DNA from: Lutimonas halocynthiae
Lineage (GTDB): Bacteria > Bacteroidota > Bacteroidia > Flavobacteriales > Flavobacteriaceae
Direction: 5' to 3'
Length of the DNA: 64,000 nt
Assembly (NCBI RefSeq): GCF_030409835.1
Contig: NZ_JAUFQO010000004.1
Span: forward strand, 558,001 to 622,000
The notes beneath the pieces are model-generated. The model ran no database searches, was not told the DNA's origin, and was given only the letters and a program-made list of their open reading frames with translations. Shown here one piece after another: positions 8,444 through 18,244 of the stretch. Within the stretch, counting starts at the first letter, position 1. Each line of letters starts with the position of its first letter. The translations under genes were made by a program, and so were the position numbers.

Positions 8444-9769
8444 ATGAAAAAATTATTTATCATATTTGGAGCCATAGCCTTACTGCTACTTCTCCAACCC
8501 ATTTTGAGCATGGGCAGTCTGGCCGAGCCCATCGAGTTTGCCTCCAACAATGTAATAACCCAAAGCGCAGACGTTGAAGCTGACTCTTCAGTTTCAGGCG
8601 CATTCCATGGCTTAAAGCGATTTTATAGTTTTACCGGTTTTGCCAATGCAACTTCCGGTAACCTAATTATGATTTTGATTGGTATCGTTTTTATATACCT
8701 CGGAATCAAATACGACTATGAACCCTTACTTCTTATCCCAATTGGAGCTGGTGTAATTATTGGAAATGTACCTTTTGTCGCAGGAAATCAAACAGGAATC
8801 TACGAGAGTGGCTCAGTACTGAACTATTTATATTTCGGTGTTGTTAAAGGGATTTATCCGCCATTGATCTTTCTCGGTATTGGTGCAATGACAGATTTTT
8901 CGTCACTAATTGCCAATCCAAAACTCATGTTACTTGGAGCTGCCGCACAAATTGGTGTATTTGCCACATTTATTGGTGCGCTTTATTTAGGATTCAACCT
9001 GCCCGAAGCCGGAGCTATAGGAATTATTGGAGGTGCCGATGGCCCAACTGCTATTTTCTTATCTTCTAAACTGGCAAATGGAGTGAATATCCTTGCCGAC
9101 GGAACAACAGTTAAAAATCTTATAGGGCCTATAGCAATTGCCGCGTACTCTTATATGGCACTGGTTCCGGTAATTCAACCGCCTTTAATGAGATTACTGA
9201 TATCGAAAGAAGATCGCAAGATTCGAATGAAGCCACCTCGTGCAGTTTCTCAAAAAGAAAAAATGATCTTTCCGGTTGTTGCTTTGCTATTAACAACATT
9301 TATTTCTCCAAGTGCCTTACCTCTTTTAGGAATGTTATTCTTTGGTAACCTTTTAAAAGAATCTGGAAGAACTGAAAGACTAGCTGATACAGCAAGAACA
9401 AAACTAATTGACATTGTGACCATATTATTAGGTGTTACGGTAGGTGCTTCGACTCAAGCAGATATATTTATCACTAAAGATTCATTATTAATTTTTGGCT
9501 TAGGTGCAGTTTCATTTGTTATCGCAACAATGGGTGGGCTACTTTTTGCTAAATTTATGAACCGATTCTTAAAAGGTGATAATAAAATCAACCCGCTTAT
9601 AGGAGCAGCAGGAGTTTCTGCAGTACCTGACAGCGCAAGGGTGGTAAATGCTGAGGCGCTCAAGTCAGATCCTCATAATTACCTTTTAATGCACGCCATG
9701 GCACCAAATGTTTCAGGGGTTATTGGTTCTGCTATAGCGGCCGGTATTATTCTTAGTTTTTTATCTTAA
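8444..9769 (+). CDS. mmdB: Na+-translocating decarboxylase beta subunit
   Basis: The 441-residue integral membrane protein belongs to the OadB/MmdB/GcdB family. This subunit decarboxylates carboxybiotin and exports Na+. The diagnostic loop GGADGPTAIF is present with its conserved Asp at about residue 199, and the second conserved region GAAGVSAVPDSARVVN is near the C-terminus. An N-terminal hydrophobic helix is followed by about 50 polar residues before the canonical core (GNLIMILIGIVFIYLGIKY). This makes it longer than the shortest family members, as is seen in other Bacteroidota. Its presence makes the operon an energy-conserving decarboxylase rather than a carboxylase. Confidence 0.94.
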   Translation: MKKLFIIFGAIALLLLLQPILSMGSLAEPIEFASNNVITQSADVEADSSVSGAFHGLKRFYSFTGFANATSGNLIMILIGIVFIYLGIKYDYEPLLLIPIGAGVIIGNVPFVAGNQTGIYESGSVLNYLYFGVVKGIYPPLIFLGIGAMTDFSSLIANPKLMLLGAAAQIGVFATFIGALYLGFNLPEAGAIGIIGGADGPTAIFLSSKLANGVNILADGTTVKNLIGPIAIAAYSYMALVPVIQPPLMRLLISKEDRKIRMKPPRAVSQKEKMIFPVVALLLTTFISPSALPLLGMLFFGNLLKESGRTERLADTARTKLIDIVTILLGVTVGASTQADIFITKDSLLIFGLGAVSFVIATMGGLLFAKFMNRFLKGDNKINPLIGAAGVSAVPDSARVVNAEALKSDPHNYLLMHAMAPNVSGVIGSAIAAGIILSFLS

Positions 9770-9811
9770 ACACAACGTGAACAATAATTATAACTACTAA
9801 ATATAGATCAA

Positions 9812-11101
9812 ATGAAAATTCCCAATATAATGACAGCCCAACAAGCTGTTAAGCTAATCAAATCAGGAGACCGAGTATTAATTCAAGGGGGAGCAGCTAC
9901 ACCACAAGCTTTAGTAAGAGCCATGGTTGCCAGAGGCCCTGAACTAAAAGGCGTAGAAGTAGTCCATCTTCACACAGAGGGAGAATGTGGCTACACATCA
10001 ATTGAAATGAAAGACAGTTTTCATACCAATGCTTTTTTTATTGGAGGAAACATCAGAAAAATGATTGGTGTAACTGCCGATTATATTCCAATCTTCCTTA
10101 GTGATATTCCTAGCCTGTTTCGTCAGGGATATATGGATCTTGATGTTGTTTTGGTCAACGTATCGCATCCTGACAAGCATGGATTCTGCTCATTAGGTGT
10201 ATCCGTTGATATTGTGGTTTCTGCCATTGAAATGGGGAAAAAAGTAATTGCACAGATTAACAAGAATATGCCTCGAACTTTTGGTGATGGAATTGTCCAT
10301 CTCAATAATTTTGATGCTTGTGTGTTACTTGATGAAGACATTCATGAAATGAAATTTGTGGCGCCTTCAGCTGCTGAGAAGCAAATCGGTAAAAATATTG
10401 CCGAAATTATCGAAGACGGTTCCACTTTACAAATGGGAATCGGTGGAATTCCAAATGCGGTCCTTACTTATTTGCACAATCACAAAGATTTGGGTGTACA
10501 TACTGAAATGTTTTCAGAAGGAATTGTTGATCTGGTAGAAAAAGGGATAGTGAACGGAGCTCATAAAAAAGTCAATCCATATAAAATCGTTTCAGGGTTT
10601 GCGATGGGTACCAAAAGACTTTATGATTTTATGGATGACAATGCCGAGATAGAGATGAGAGATATCGCTTACGTTAATGACACCGCCGTCATCAGACAAA
10701 ACCCAAAAGTAACAGCCATTAATTCTGCGATAGAAATTGACATGAGTGGCCAGGTTTGTGCTGATTCAATAGGCTTGAGAATGTTCTCAGGTGTTGGTGG
10801 ACAAATGGACTTTATGAGAGGCGCAGCGCTTTCTCTAGGAGGAAAACCGATCATTGCCATCACTTCAACAACGGCAAAAGGAGTTTCTAAAATAGTTCCT
10901 TCCTTAAAACCAGGTGCAGGTGTTGTAACAACCAGAGCGCATGCAAGATTTGTTGCGACTGAATTTGGTGTGGCTGAACTTTTTGGTAAAAACCTTAAAC
11001 AGAGAGCACAAGCATTAAGAGACATCGCACATCCTGATCATCGTGAAGATCTAGACAAGGCTATCCACGAAAGATTTGGAGGTACGCTTGTGAGCATATA
11101 A
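9812..11101 (+). CDS. Acetyl-CoA hydrolase/transferase family CoA-transferase (probably succinate:propionyl- or acetyl-CoA)
   Basis: The 429-residue class I CoA-transferase has LQMGIGGIPNAVLTYL followed by GVHTEMFSEGIVDLVEKG. Glu232 in HTEMFSEG is the likely catalytic residue that forms the glutamyl-CoA thioester. A second domain follows with SGVGGQMDFMRGAALS and PGAGVVTTRAHARFVATE. Members include acetyl-CoA hydrolases and butyryl-, 4-hydroxybutyrate- and propionyl-CoA:carboxylate transferases. Substrate cannot be read from sequence. Placement between the decarboxylase and the mutase suggests it exchanges CoA between propionyl-CoA (or acetyl-CoA) and succinate, closing the cycle. It is 42 nt after mmdB and 57 nt before mutA. 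Confidence 0.82.
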   Translation: MKIPNIMTAQQAVKLIKSGDRVLIQGGAATPQALVRAMVARGPELKGVEVVHLHTEGECGYTSIEMKDSFHTNAFFIGGNIRKMIGVTADYIPIFLSDIPSLFRQGYMDLDVVLVNVSHPDKHGFCSLGVSVDIVVSAIEMGKKVIAQINKNMPRTFGDGIVHLNNFDACVLLDEDIHEMKFVAPSAAEKQIGKNIAEIIEDGSTLQMGIGGIPNAVLTYLHNHKDLGVHTEMFSEGIVDLVEKGIVNGAHKKVNPYKIVSGFAMGTKRLYDFMDDNAEIEMRDIAYVNDTAVIRQNPKVTAINSAIEIDMSGQVCADSIGLRMFSGVGGQMDFMRGAALSLGGKPIIAITSTTAKGVSKIVPSLKPGAGVVTTRAHARFVATEFGVAELFGKNLKQRAQALRDIAHPDHREDLDKAIHERFGGTLVSI

Positions 11102-11158
11102 TCACTAAATTTATCAAACATAAAAATTAAATCAAATTAAAGACATAAATCACAGGTT

Positions 11159-12985
11159 ATGAATAAAGATAGCAAAAGCAAAATGCTGTTTCAGGATTTC
11201 ATTCCTCCAACGAAGCAAGACTGGATTGAAAAAGTTACAGTTGATCTTAAAGGAGCTGATTTTGATAAAAAATTGGTATGGAAAAACCTTAATGGCATAG
11301 ACGTGCAGCCATTTTACACAAAAAATGATCAAGAAAAGGTCTTGGCAAATACCGGCGAAAATAGTGCCCAGGTAGTTAATTACAGAAGGATTAATGTACA
11401 GGAAGTAAAAGAAGCCAATCGACTTGGATTGAAGGCCCTTGAAGAAGGAATGACAGGGCTGCTTTTTGAGATTAATTCAGAAATTTCTGCTGAACAATTG
11501 CTCGCAGATATTGATTTCAATGGCATATCAATTTCATTTGTGCTTAACAAGGAATCTTATTCCTTTAAAAATTCATACAAAAGCTTTTTAGAAGCACAGG
11601 CTATAGATCCTCAATTGGTAATTGGATATGTTGACCTTCAACTTTTTGATGACTACCTCACCACGGGAATACTTGATAAAAACAAGTTTGAGGAATTAAG
11701 TGAATTGACCAAATTATATGCGGCTTACCCAAATTTAAAAACTTTGTTAGTTTCAGGAAGTACGTATCAGGATGCTGGCTCCAATCAAGTTCAAGAAATA
11801 GCATACACCTTAAATTCTTTAATTTTCCTCATTGAAAAAATGACAGAAAATGGAATTAGCAATGAACAGGTATTTGAAAACCTTCACTTCATCCTAGGGC
11901 TAAGCGCTGAATATTTTGTTGAGATCGCCAAACTAAGGGTTTTTAACAGTTTGCTTTCAGAGATCGCTTTGAAATATGGCATAAGCAAGTTAAATGTTGG
12001 TTTAACGGCGAAAACATCTGTCTGGTCTAAATCAATTACTGATGCAAATACCAATATGCTGCGGACTACTACTGAGGCCATGGCGGCACTACTAGGGAAT
12101 GCAGACGGTATTGAACTGGATCCTTATGATCATGAATTTAAAAACTCAAGTGATTTCTCTAGCCGGGTAGCCGGTAATATTGCTACAATTTTAAAAGAAG
12201 AGTCTTATTTTGGAAAAGTTTCTAATCCGGTAGATGGCTCTTATTATATTGAAGAATTGAGTTTGAAACTGGCTCAAAATGCGCTTGGAATTTTTAAAGA
12301 AATTGAAGCTTTTGGCGGTTTTTACAAACAAATCGAAAATGAAAATATCCAATCTCAAATTGCTGAGATGAGAATGAAAAAGACCAAATTGCTGTCTCAA
12401 AGAAGACTGGCCATGGTTGGGGTGAATAAATATCCAAATTTGATGGAGTCTGTACCTAAAGAATTCCTTGCTGATCTGGATACGCCATCAAATTCTAAAA
12501 TTTTAGCTCCACAACGTGCCGGACTAGAATTAGAGAAAATAAGATTGGTCACCGAAACATTCGTCAGTGAAAATGGTTTTAGACCAACTGTTGAAATAGC
12601 AAGTTTTGGTCAATTAACCATGAGAAAAGCGAGAGCTGCCTTTGCTTATGACTTCATAGGTGTAAGCGGATACCAAATTGAAAACGAGAAGAGTTTTGAA
12701 TCAGCCAAAACGGCTGCACAACAAACAGCTACATCAGCATCTGATATAGTTGTTATTTGTAGTTCAGACCCTGACTATCTTAACTCAGCCTTAGACTTTG
12801 TGAACGAATTCAGATCGAAAAACAGTTCTAAAATACTGATGCTGGCTGGATATCCTGAACAAATTAAAGAGTCGCTTTTAGATGCTGGCTTAGATGGCTT
12901 TGTCCATGTAAGATCCGATATTTTTAAAACCCTCTCTGCTATTCAAAACAAAATTTCAAAAACCACTAAACCTTTGGAGATATGA
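11159..12985 (+). CDS. mutA: Methylmalonyl-CoA mutase small (beta) subunit
   Basis: The 608-residue protein is homologous to the barrel and cobalamin domains of MutB but divergent. It begins with [22 protein letters not shown]-type sequence and contains [20 protein letters not shown]. It lacks the DxHxxG cobalamin motif in its C-terminal Rossmann-like part, as expected for the non-catalytic subunit of the heterodimeric mutase. Its stop overlaps the mutB start by 4 nt (ATGA), which implies coupled, stoichiometric translation. With MutB it isomerises succinyl-CoA and (R)-methylmalonyl-CoA. Confidence 0.92.
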   Translation: MNKDSKSKMLFQDFIPPTKQDWIEKVTVDLKGADFDKKLVWKNLNGIDVQPFYTKNDQEKVLANTGENSAQVVNYRRINVQEVKEANRLGLKALEEGMTGLLFEINSEISAEQLLADIDFNGISISFVLNKESYSFKNSYKSFLEAQAIDPQLVIGYVDLQLFDDYLTTGILDKNKFEELSELTKLYAAYPNLKTLLVSGSTYQDAGSNQVQEIAYTLNSLIFLIEKMTENGISNEQVFENLHFILGLSAEYFVEIAKLRVFNSLLSEIALKYGISKLNVGLTAKTSVWSKSITDANTNMLRTTTEAMAALLGNADGIELDPYDHEFKNSSDFSSRVAGNIATILKEESYFGKVSNPVDGSYYIEELSLKLAQNALGIFKEIEAFGGFYKQIENENIQSQIAEMRMKKTKLLSQRRLAMVGVNKYPNLMESVPKEFLADLDTPSNSKILAPQRAGLELEKIRLVTETFVSENGFRPTVEIASFGQLTMRKARAAFAYDFIGVSGYQIENEKSFESAKTAAQQTATSASDIVVICSSDPDYLNSALDFVNEFRSKNSSKILMLAGYPEQIKESLLDAGLDGFVHVRSDIFKTLSAIQNKISKTTKPLEI

Positions 12986-15111
12986 GACCTGACTTTTCTG
13001 ATCTAAGTATCAACACGAGCGTTGAAGAAAAAGCAAGACCTTCAGATAAACAAGAACCTTGGATAACACCTGAAGGCATCCCTGTAAAAAATGTTTTTAC
13101 AAAAGAAGATATAAAAGAAGCGGAACATTTAGATTTTGCTGCCGGGCTACCACCTTTTACAAGGGGGCCATATAGCACCATGTATGTTTCAAGACCATGG
13201 ACGGTAAGACAATATGCCGGATTCTCAACTGCAGAGGAGTCAAATGCCTTCTACAGAAGAAACCTGGCTGCAGGACAAAAAGGACTATCAGTAGCCTTTG
13301 ACCTTGCAACGCACCGTGGCTATGATTCAGATCATCCCAGAGTTACGGGAGATGTCGGTAAAGCCGGAGTTGCTATTGATTCAATATTAGACATGGAGAT
13401 TTTGTTTGATCAAATTCCCTTGGATAAAATGTCTGTTTCGATGACCATGAATGGAGCGGTACTGCCCATTATGGCTTTTTATATTGCTGCTGCAAAAAAG
13501 CAAGGAGTTGGTCTTGATAAATTAAGCGGAACCATACAAAATGATATTCTTAAAGAATTCATGGTTCGTAATACTTATATCTATCCGCCACTTCCATCAA
13601 TGAAAATTATTGGAGATATTTTTGAATATACAACCAAAAACATGCCCAAATTCAATTCAATTTCAATCAGTGGATACCACATGCAAGAAGCAGGTGCAAC
13701 CGCCGATATCGAGTTGGCTTATACGCTGGCAGATGGTTTGGAATATATTCGAACCGGATTAAATTCAGGATTAAAAATCGATGAATTTGCGCCGCGATTA
13801 TCATTCTTCTGGGCGGTTGGAATGAACCATTTTATGGAGATTGCAAAAATGCGCGCCGCCAGAATGCTATGGGCTAAAATAATCAAACAATTTGACCCCA
13901 AGAACCCTAAATCAATGGCACTGCGAACGCATAGCCAAACTTCTGGATGGAGTTTAAGTGAGCAGGATCCTTTTAATAACGTGGCCCGAACCTGCGTTGA
14001 AGCCATGGCTGCCGGTCTTGGTGGAACGCAATCACTGCATACCAATGCCTTGGATGAAGCCATAGCGCTACCAACAGATTTCTCAGCACGTATTGCCAGA
14101 AATACGCAAATCTTTATTCAGGAAGAAACCCAGATCACGAAATCAGTTGATCCCTGGGCTGGTTCTTTTTATGTGGAATACCTGACTCAGGAAATAGCTA
14201 AAAAAGCCTGGAAACTTATTGAAGAAGTAGAAGAACTGGGCGGAATGGCCAAAGCTATTGAAACTGGAGTTCCTAAAATGAGAATAGAAGAAGCCTCAGC
14301 ACGAAAACAAGCAAGGCTGGATTCTGGTCAAGACATCCTGGTTGGTGTGAATAAATTCCAGACTAAAGAAGCTTCAAATATTGATATTCTTGAAGTTGAC
14401 AATACTGTGGTTAGAGATTCTCAAATTGAAAGGTTAGCAAAACTAAAAGCACAAAGAGACCAGTCTATAGTATCTGAGAAATTAAAAGCAATTGAAGCCT
14501 GTGCCGAAAACGGAAAAGGCAACCTTCTTGAACTTGCTGTTGATGCGGCTGAAAATTTTGCCACGCTCGGTGAAATCTCTGATGCCATGGAAAAACACTT
14601 TGGAAGACATAAGGCTGATACCAAACTAATCAGTGGCGTTTACCGAAAAGAAGTGAGTGATGACCGTACTTTTGCAGAAGCTCAAAAATTAGCTGATCAT
14701 TTTGCAGAAATTGAAGGAAGAAGACCTAGAGTTATGGTTGCCAAAATGGGGCAAGACGGCCACGATAGAGGTGCTAAGGTAGTGGCTTCCAGCTTTGCCG
14801 ATCTTGGTTTTGATGTTGACATGGGTCCATTGTTTCAAACTCCTGAAGAAGTAGCACGTCAGGCTATTGAAAATGATGTTCATTTTGTGGGTGCTTCCAG
14901 TTTAGCAGCCGGACATAAAACTTTGATTCCGCAATTGATTGATGAACTTGAAAGGCTAGGAAGAACTGATATTATGGTCTTCGCCGGAGGAGTGATTCCA
15001 GCTCAAGACTATGACTATCTATTTGAAAGAAAAGTTGCAGCCGTTTTTGGACCTGGAACTGTAATCGCTGAATCAGCTATTAAAATGATGAAAATGTATC
15101 TAGAAGATTAA
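12982..15111 (+). CDS. mutB: Methylmalonyl-CoA mutase large (alpha) subunit, B12-dependent
   Basis: The 709-residue catalytic subunit has an N-terminal substrate barrel ([59 protein letters not shown]). Its C-terminal cobalamin domain carries the base-off motif DGHDRG, in which H594 is the predicted cobalt ligand. A conserved [14 protein letters not shown] segment follows. It is the last gene of the operon, followed by a hairpin terminator and the convergent meaB. Adenosylcobalamin is required, but no B12 synthesis genes are in the window. Confidence 0.96.
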   Translation: MRPDFSDLSINTSVEEKARPSDKQEPWITPEGIPVKNVFTKEDIKEAEHLDFAAGLPPFTRGPYSTMYVSRPWTVRQYAGFSTAEESNAFYRRNLAAGQKGLSVAFDLATHRGYDSDHPRVTGDVGKAGVAIDSILDMEILFDQIPLDKMSVSMTMNGAVLPIMAFYIAAAKKQGVGLDKLSGTIQNDILKEFMVRNTYIYPPLPSMKIIGDIFEYTTKNMPKFNSISISGYHMQEAGATADIELAYTLADGLEYIRTGLNSGLKIDEFAPRLSFFWAVGMNHFMEIAKMRAARMLWAKIIKQFDPKNPKSMALRTHSQTSGWSLSEQDPFNNVARTCVEAMAAGLGGTQSLHTNALDEAIALPTDFSARIARNTQIFIQEETQITKSVDPWAGSFYVEYLTQEIAKKAWKLIEEVEELGGMAKAIETGVPKMRIEEASARKQARLDSGQDILVGVNKFQTKEASNIDILEVDNTVVRDSQIERLAKLKAQRDQSIVSEKLKAIEACAENGKGNLLELAVDAAENFATLGEISDAMEKHFGRHKADTKLISGVYRKEVSDDRTFAEAQKLADHFAEIEGRRPRVMVAKMGQDGHDRGAKVVASSFADLGFDVDMGPLFQTPEEVARQAIENDVHFVGASSLAAGHKTLIPQLIDELERLGRTDIMVFAGGVIPAQDYDYLFERKVAAVFGPGTVIAESAIKMMKMYLED

Positions 15112-15130
15112 TGAACAATGATCTTATACT

Positions 15131-15162
15131 AAAGGGCCTTATCGATGATGAGGCCTTTTTTT
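15131..15162. terminator. Bidirectional terminator between mutB and meaB
   Basis: The left arm AAAGGGCCT (15131-15139, one bulged G) pairs with AGGCCTTT in the right arm and is followed by a run of seven T on the plus strand. The A-run before the left arm also gives a U-tract for the convergent meaB transcript. Confidence 0.75.
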
Positions 15163-15173
15163 ATGATGGATAA

Positions 15174-16178
15174 TTAAAGGCTTGACTTAAACTCTTCTAT
15201 AATTTTTTCAGCAGCCTTCACAGGGGAAATCTTATCTTCTATGATGTCTTTTTCCAATATATCGAGGTGTTCTGCGATATGATCAGAACCATAAAATAAT
15301 TGTTTTAAGTCTTCATGAATATTGTTATACATCCACTGAATTTGCTGCTCTCTTCTATTCTTTTCGAAATAGCCATTTCCGTGCACAAGTTTTTTAAATT
15401 CCATCATTTTATCCCAAACCTCAGGTATGCCTATATTCTTTAAAGCAGATGCTGTTGTCACAACTGGAGTCCAACCAGATGCCGACTGTGGAAAAATGTG
15501 TAAGGCATTTTCATATTGTCTCTTCGCTATCTGACTTTTCTGAATATTATCGCCATCAGCTTTGTTGATAACAAGCATGTCAGCCATTTCCATAATACCC
15601 TTTTTAATGCCTTGTAATTCATCCCCGGCACCAGAAAGCATAAGTAATAGGAAAAAGTCTGTCATACCGTGTACAGCCGTTTCAGACTGCCCTACCCCTA
15701 CTGTCTCAATAAGAATAATGTCATATCCAGCTGCCTCACAAAGCAACATGGTCTCTCCGGTTTTATTTGCTACACCTCCTAAAGTATCTCCTGAAGCTGA
15801 TGGCCGAATATATGCCTCTTCGCGATTAGCAAGTTCTTCCATCCTGGTTTTATCACCAAGTATACTTCCCTTAGATCTTTGGCTGCTAGGATCAATTGAT
15901 AGAATCGCTACTTTATGCCCCTGCTCTATTAGGTGTTTTCCAAAAACCTCAATAAAGGTGCTCTTCCCAACTCCAGGCACACCGGTTATTCCAATCCTTA
16001 AAGAATTTCCGGAACTAGGCAATATAGACTGAATAATCTCTTTTGCTAATACTTTATCACTCGCCAGATTACTTTCAACTATCGTAATGGCCCTTGACAA
16101 AAGTACCCTGTCACCTTTTAAGACACCATCAATATATTGATTTGCTTCTAGTCTTTTTCTTGGTTTGTAATTTCCCAT
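15174..16178 (-). CDS. meaB: MeaB/ArgK-type GTPase, methylmalonyl-CoA mutase chaperone
   Basis: The 334-residue G3E-family GTPase has the P-loop GVPGVGKST at residues 66-74, ILSIDPSSQRSKGSILGDKTRM (switch region) and NKADGDN (base recognition). Homologues protect and reload the adenosylcobalamin cofactor of methylmalonyl-CoA mutase. Its position tail to tail with mutB fits that role exactly. It is transcribed on its own from the minus strand, with 185 bp of noncoding sequence between its start and the next gene. The old name ArgK (arginine transport kinase) is not supported here. Confidence 0.93.
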   Translation of the reverse strand: MGNYKPRKRLEANQYIDGVLKGDRVLLSRAITIVESNLASDKVLAKEIIQSILPSSGNSLRIGITGVPGVGKSTFIEVFGKHLIEQGHKVAILSIDPSSQRSKGSILGDKTRMEELANREEAYIRPSASGDTLGGVANKTGETMLLCEAAGYDIILIETVGVGQSETAVHGMTDFFLLLMLSGAGDELQGIKKGIMEMADMLVINKADGDNIQKSQIAKRQYENALHIFPQSASGWTPVVTTASALKNIGIPEVWDKMMEFKKLVHGNGYFEKNRREQQIQWMYNNIHEDLKQLFYGSDHIAEHLDILEKDIIEDKISPVKAAEKIIEEFKSSL

Positions 16179-16363
16179 AAAACTTGATAAGATTGGGCTT
16201 TGACCAGGTTGATCACCGCCTCATTCACTCGATAAATATACAAATTGATAGCCCCAAAAGCAAAGACAGAGATCGATAATTGATCTTTTTCACCCTTTTT
16301 TAAACTACTGTTTAACAGCTTTTTATTTCTATAAAATTGTAAAATAAGTCTAAATATCCAGGA

Positions 16364-17071
16364 CTATTTTCTATCTCCAAAAATCCTTAGTAAGAAAAGG
16401 AATAAATTGACAAAATCAAGGTATAATGACAAAGCTCCCATAATCGAAGTCTTCTCCATATTGTCTTCATTTACAAAACCCCGACTACCGATTTCCTTTA
16501 GTTTTTGTGTGTCATAAGCTATAAGTCCAACGAAGATGGCAACGCCCAAATAACTAATGATCCAGTACATCATTTCGTTCTGTAAAAACATATTGACAAC
16601 AGAAGCAATGATTATTCCGATAAGGGCCATAAATGCCATATTACCAATACTAGTAAGATCCCTTTTAGTGGTATATCCATAAAAACTCATAGCAGCAAAG
16701 GTTCCTGCAGTAATATAAAAAGTCGTCGCAATTGAATTTGATGTATAAGCCAAAAATATAACAGACATGGTAAGTCCGTTAAGCATCGAATAAATCAAAA
16801 ATGCGCCAATAGCTGCATTTCTGCTAAGTTTATTGATAGAGCGAGTCAAGTAAATCACCAAACCTAATTCACCAATGATCAGTCCGAAAAAAAGAATTTT
16901 AGAACCAATAATTGCATTCATTAATGAAGGAGTTGTAGCGGTAAAATAGGCAACCAATCCTGTGATTAAAAGCGCCAATGCCATCCAATTGTATACTTTT
17001 GTGATGAACACTGCTTGATAACTTTTTATTCCTAATTGCTCTTTTGAACCAGTCGATACTTGATTTTCCAT
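16364..17071 (-). CDS. Bax inhibitor-1/YccA family membrane protein
   Basis: The 235-residue protein has seven hydrophobic segments after a short polar N-terminus (MENQVSTGSKEQLGIKSYQA). Family landmarks are YNWMALALLITGLVAYFTA, FYGYTTKRDLTSIGNM and the C-terminal GALSLYLDFVNLFLFLLRIFG. BI-1/YccA proteins are pH-sensitive ion-leak channels or modulators of membrane proteolysis; the physiological substrate here is unknown. The gene is monocistronic and divergent from the cytochrome c-rhodanese gene. A TATCTTTG element on the minus strand (17101-17108) could be its -7 box. Confidence 0.9.
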   Translation of the reverse strand: MENQVSTGSKEQLGIKSYQAVFITKVYNWMALALLITGLVAYFTATTPSLMNAIIGSKILFFGLIIGELGLVIYLTRSINKLSRNAAIGAFLIYSMLNGLTMSVIFLAYTSNSIATTFYITAGTFAAMSFYGYTTKRDLTSIGNMAFMALIGIIIASVVNMFLQNEMMYWIISYLGVAIFVGLIAYDTQKLKEIGSRGFVNEDNMEKTSIMGALSLYLDFVNLFLFLLRIFGDRK

Positions 17072-17097
17072 ACCTTAAAAAAAATTTAATTTTTCGA

Positions 17098-17130
17098 TTG
17101 CAAAGATATTAAAACCCATTAGTAATTTTG
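17098..17130 (+). promoter_or_regulatory. Promoter candidate for the cytochrome c-rhodanese gene
   Basis: TTG at 17098-17100 and TAATTTTG at 17123-17130 are 22 nt apart, within the range reported for Bacteroidota promoters. Start of transcription would be near 17137, giving a leader of about 18 nt. The minus-strand element TATCTTTG for the divergent BI-1 gene overlaps this promoter. Confidence 0.45.
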
Positions 17131-17154
17131 CATTCTTTTTTATAATTTGCTCTA

Positions 17155-18240
17155 ATGTCTCAAGCCGTAAATTCCACTTCGATTATAAACCGCAAATTCA
17201 TACTTATTTTGCTTTTTTTTACCAGCATGAGTTATGGGCAAATAAGAAATGCCCCATTAACTAAAATTGACATGGACCGTGCTGAACAAAATTATCAAAA
17301 ATACTGTATGCTCTGTCATGGTGCTGACCGCGAAGGTGGGGCTGCAGACTATGCTCCATCACTTAAGTCAAAGTCACTCATGTCTACCATGCCTTTAAAT
17401 TTTTTAGCAAGCTCTATAGGTTTTGGAAGACCCAATACCGCTATGGCGCCTTATTTGGCTGACTCTGGAGGCCCTATGTCAATGAAAGAGATTTTTAATT
17501 TGGCCATCTGGCTTAAATACAAAGCTGGCCATGAAACGATTGAACTGTCGATGGATCCCATTGAGGGAGATCTCAAAATAGGCTCTAAATTATTCGCTCA
17601 AAAATGCGCAGAATGTCATGGTTCAAAAGCAGAAGGCCTTACTGCTCCTGCATTGGCCAATCCGGCATTTTTAGCTTTTGCCACTGATGCCTATATCAAA
17701 CATGCCATAGAAAACGGAAGGGAAGACACTGAAATGAAAGCCTTCAAAACACAATTATCTCAAGAACAATTAGACGATCTTACCGCCTATATCAGAAGCC
17801 TGACATCGGGTTGGAGCCCAGAACCAAGAGAATTATCGCCTTATCCAGAACCAAAGGATTATGTCACCAATCCTCAAGGAGCAAGGCCTGACTTTACTTT
17901 AAAACAAGATAGGTATGTTCCGATGGAGCAAGTAGCCAAGGCATTAAAAAATAAAAACAAAATCGTGCTTCTGGATACCAGGACCAGTTCAGAGTGGCAT
18001 AATGCGCATATTCCAGGTGCCATTCCTATTCCGTATTATATTTCTGAGGCTAAGGTATCGAAGGGCTTACCGAATGACGATACATGGATCATAGCTTATT
18101 GTTCCTGCCCTCATGCCGCATCGGATAAAGTAATTGACATGTTAAGAAAAAAAGGATACAAACACACGGCAGTGATTGATGAAGGTTTTTTTAACTGGAT
18201 CAACGCAGGCCATCCCATTATTGGAGGCACTTCAAAATAA
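17155..18240 (+). CDS. Periplasmic di-haem cytochrome c fused to a rhodanese domain
   Basis: The 361-residue protein has a signal peptide (hydrophobic residues 14-27, cleavage near SYGQ). Two cytochrome c haem sites follow: CMLCH at residues 51-55 and CAECH at 151-155. A rhodanese-like domain spans about residues 255-357, with VLLDTRTSSEWHNAHIPGA and the active loop YCSCPHAAS, where C316 would be the persulfide-forming cysteine. It lies 4 nt from the 3' end of nosY on the opposite strand, so it flanks the nitrous-oxide reductase locus. A role as electron carrier or sulfur relay is inference. The split of one polypeptide into electron-transfer and sulfur-transfer parts is directly visible. Confidence 0.85.
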   Translation: MSQAVNSTSIINRKFILILLFFTSMSYGQIRNAPLTKIDMDRAEQNYQKYCMLCHGADREGGAADYAPSLKSKSLMSTMPLNFLASSIGFGRPNTAMAPYLADSGGPMSMKEIFNLAIWLKYKAGHETIELSMDPIEGDLKIGSKLFAQKCAECHGSKAEGLTAPALANPAFLAFATDAYIKHAIENGREDTEMKAFKTQLSQEQLDDLTAYIRSLTSGWSPEPRELSPYPEPKDYVTNPQGARPDFTLKQDRYVPMEQVAKALKNKNKIVLLDTRTSSEWHNAHIPGAIPIPYYISEAKVSKGLPNDDTWIIAYCSCPHAASDKVIDMLRKKGYKHTAVIDEGFFNWINAGHPIIGGTSK

Positions 18241-18244
18241 TGAC

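Noticed and set aside
13719-14063. 114-codon minus-strand frame inside mutB
   Set aside because: It is antisense to a highly conserved enzyme barrel and has a composition typical of a shadow frame.
15562-16032. 156-codon plus-strand frame inside meaB
   Set aside because: It lies opposite the P-loop GTPase domain. The long frame reflects codon bias of the real gene, and its protein has no recognisable features.
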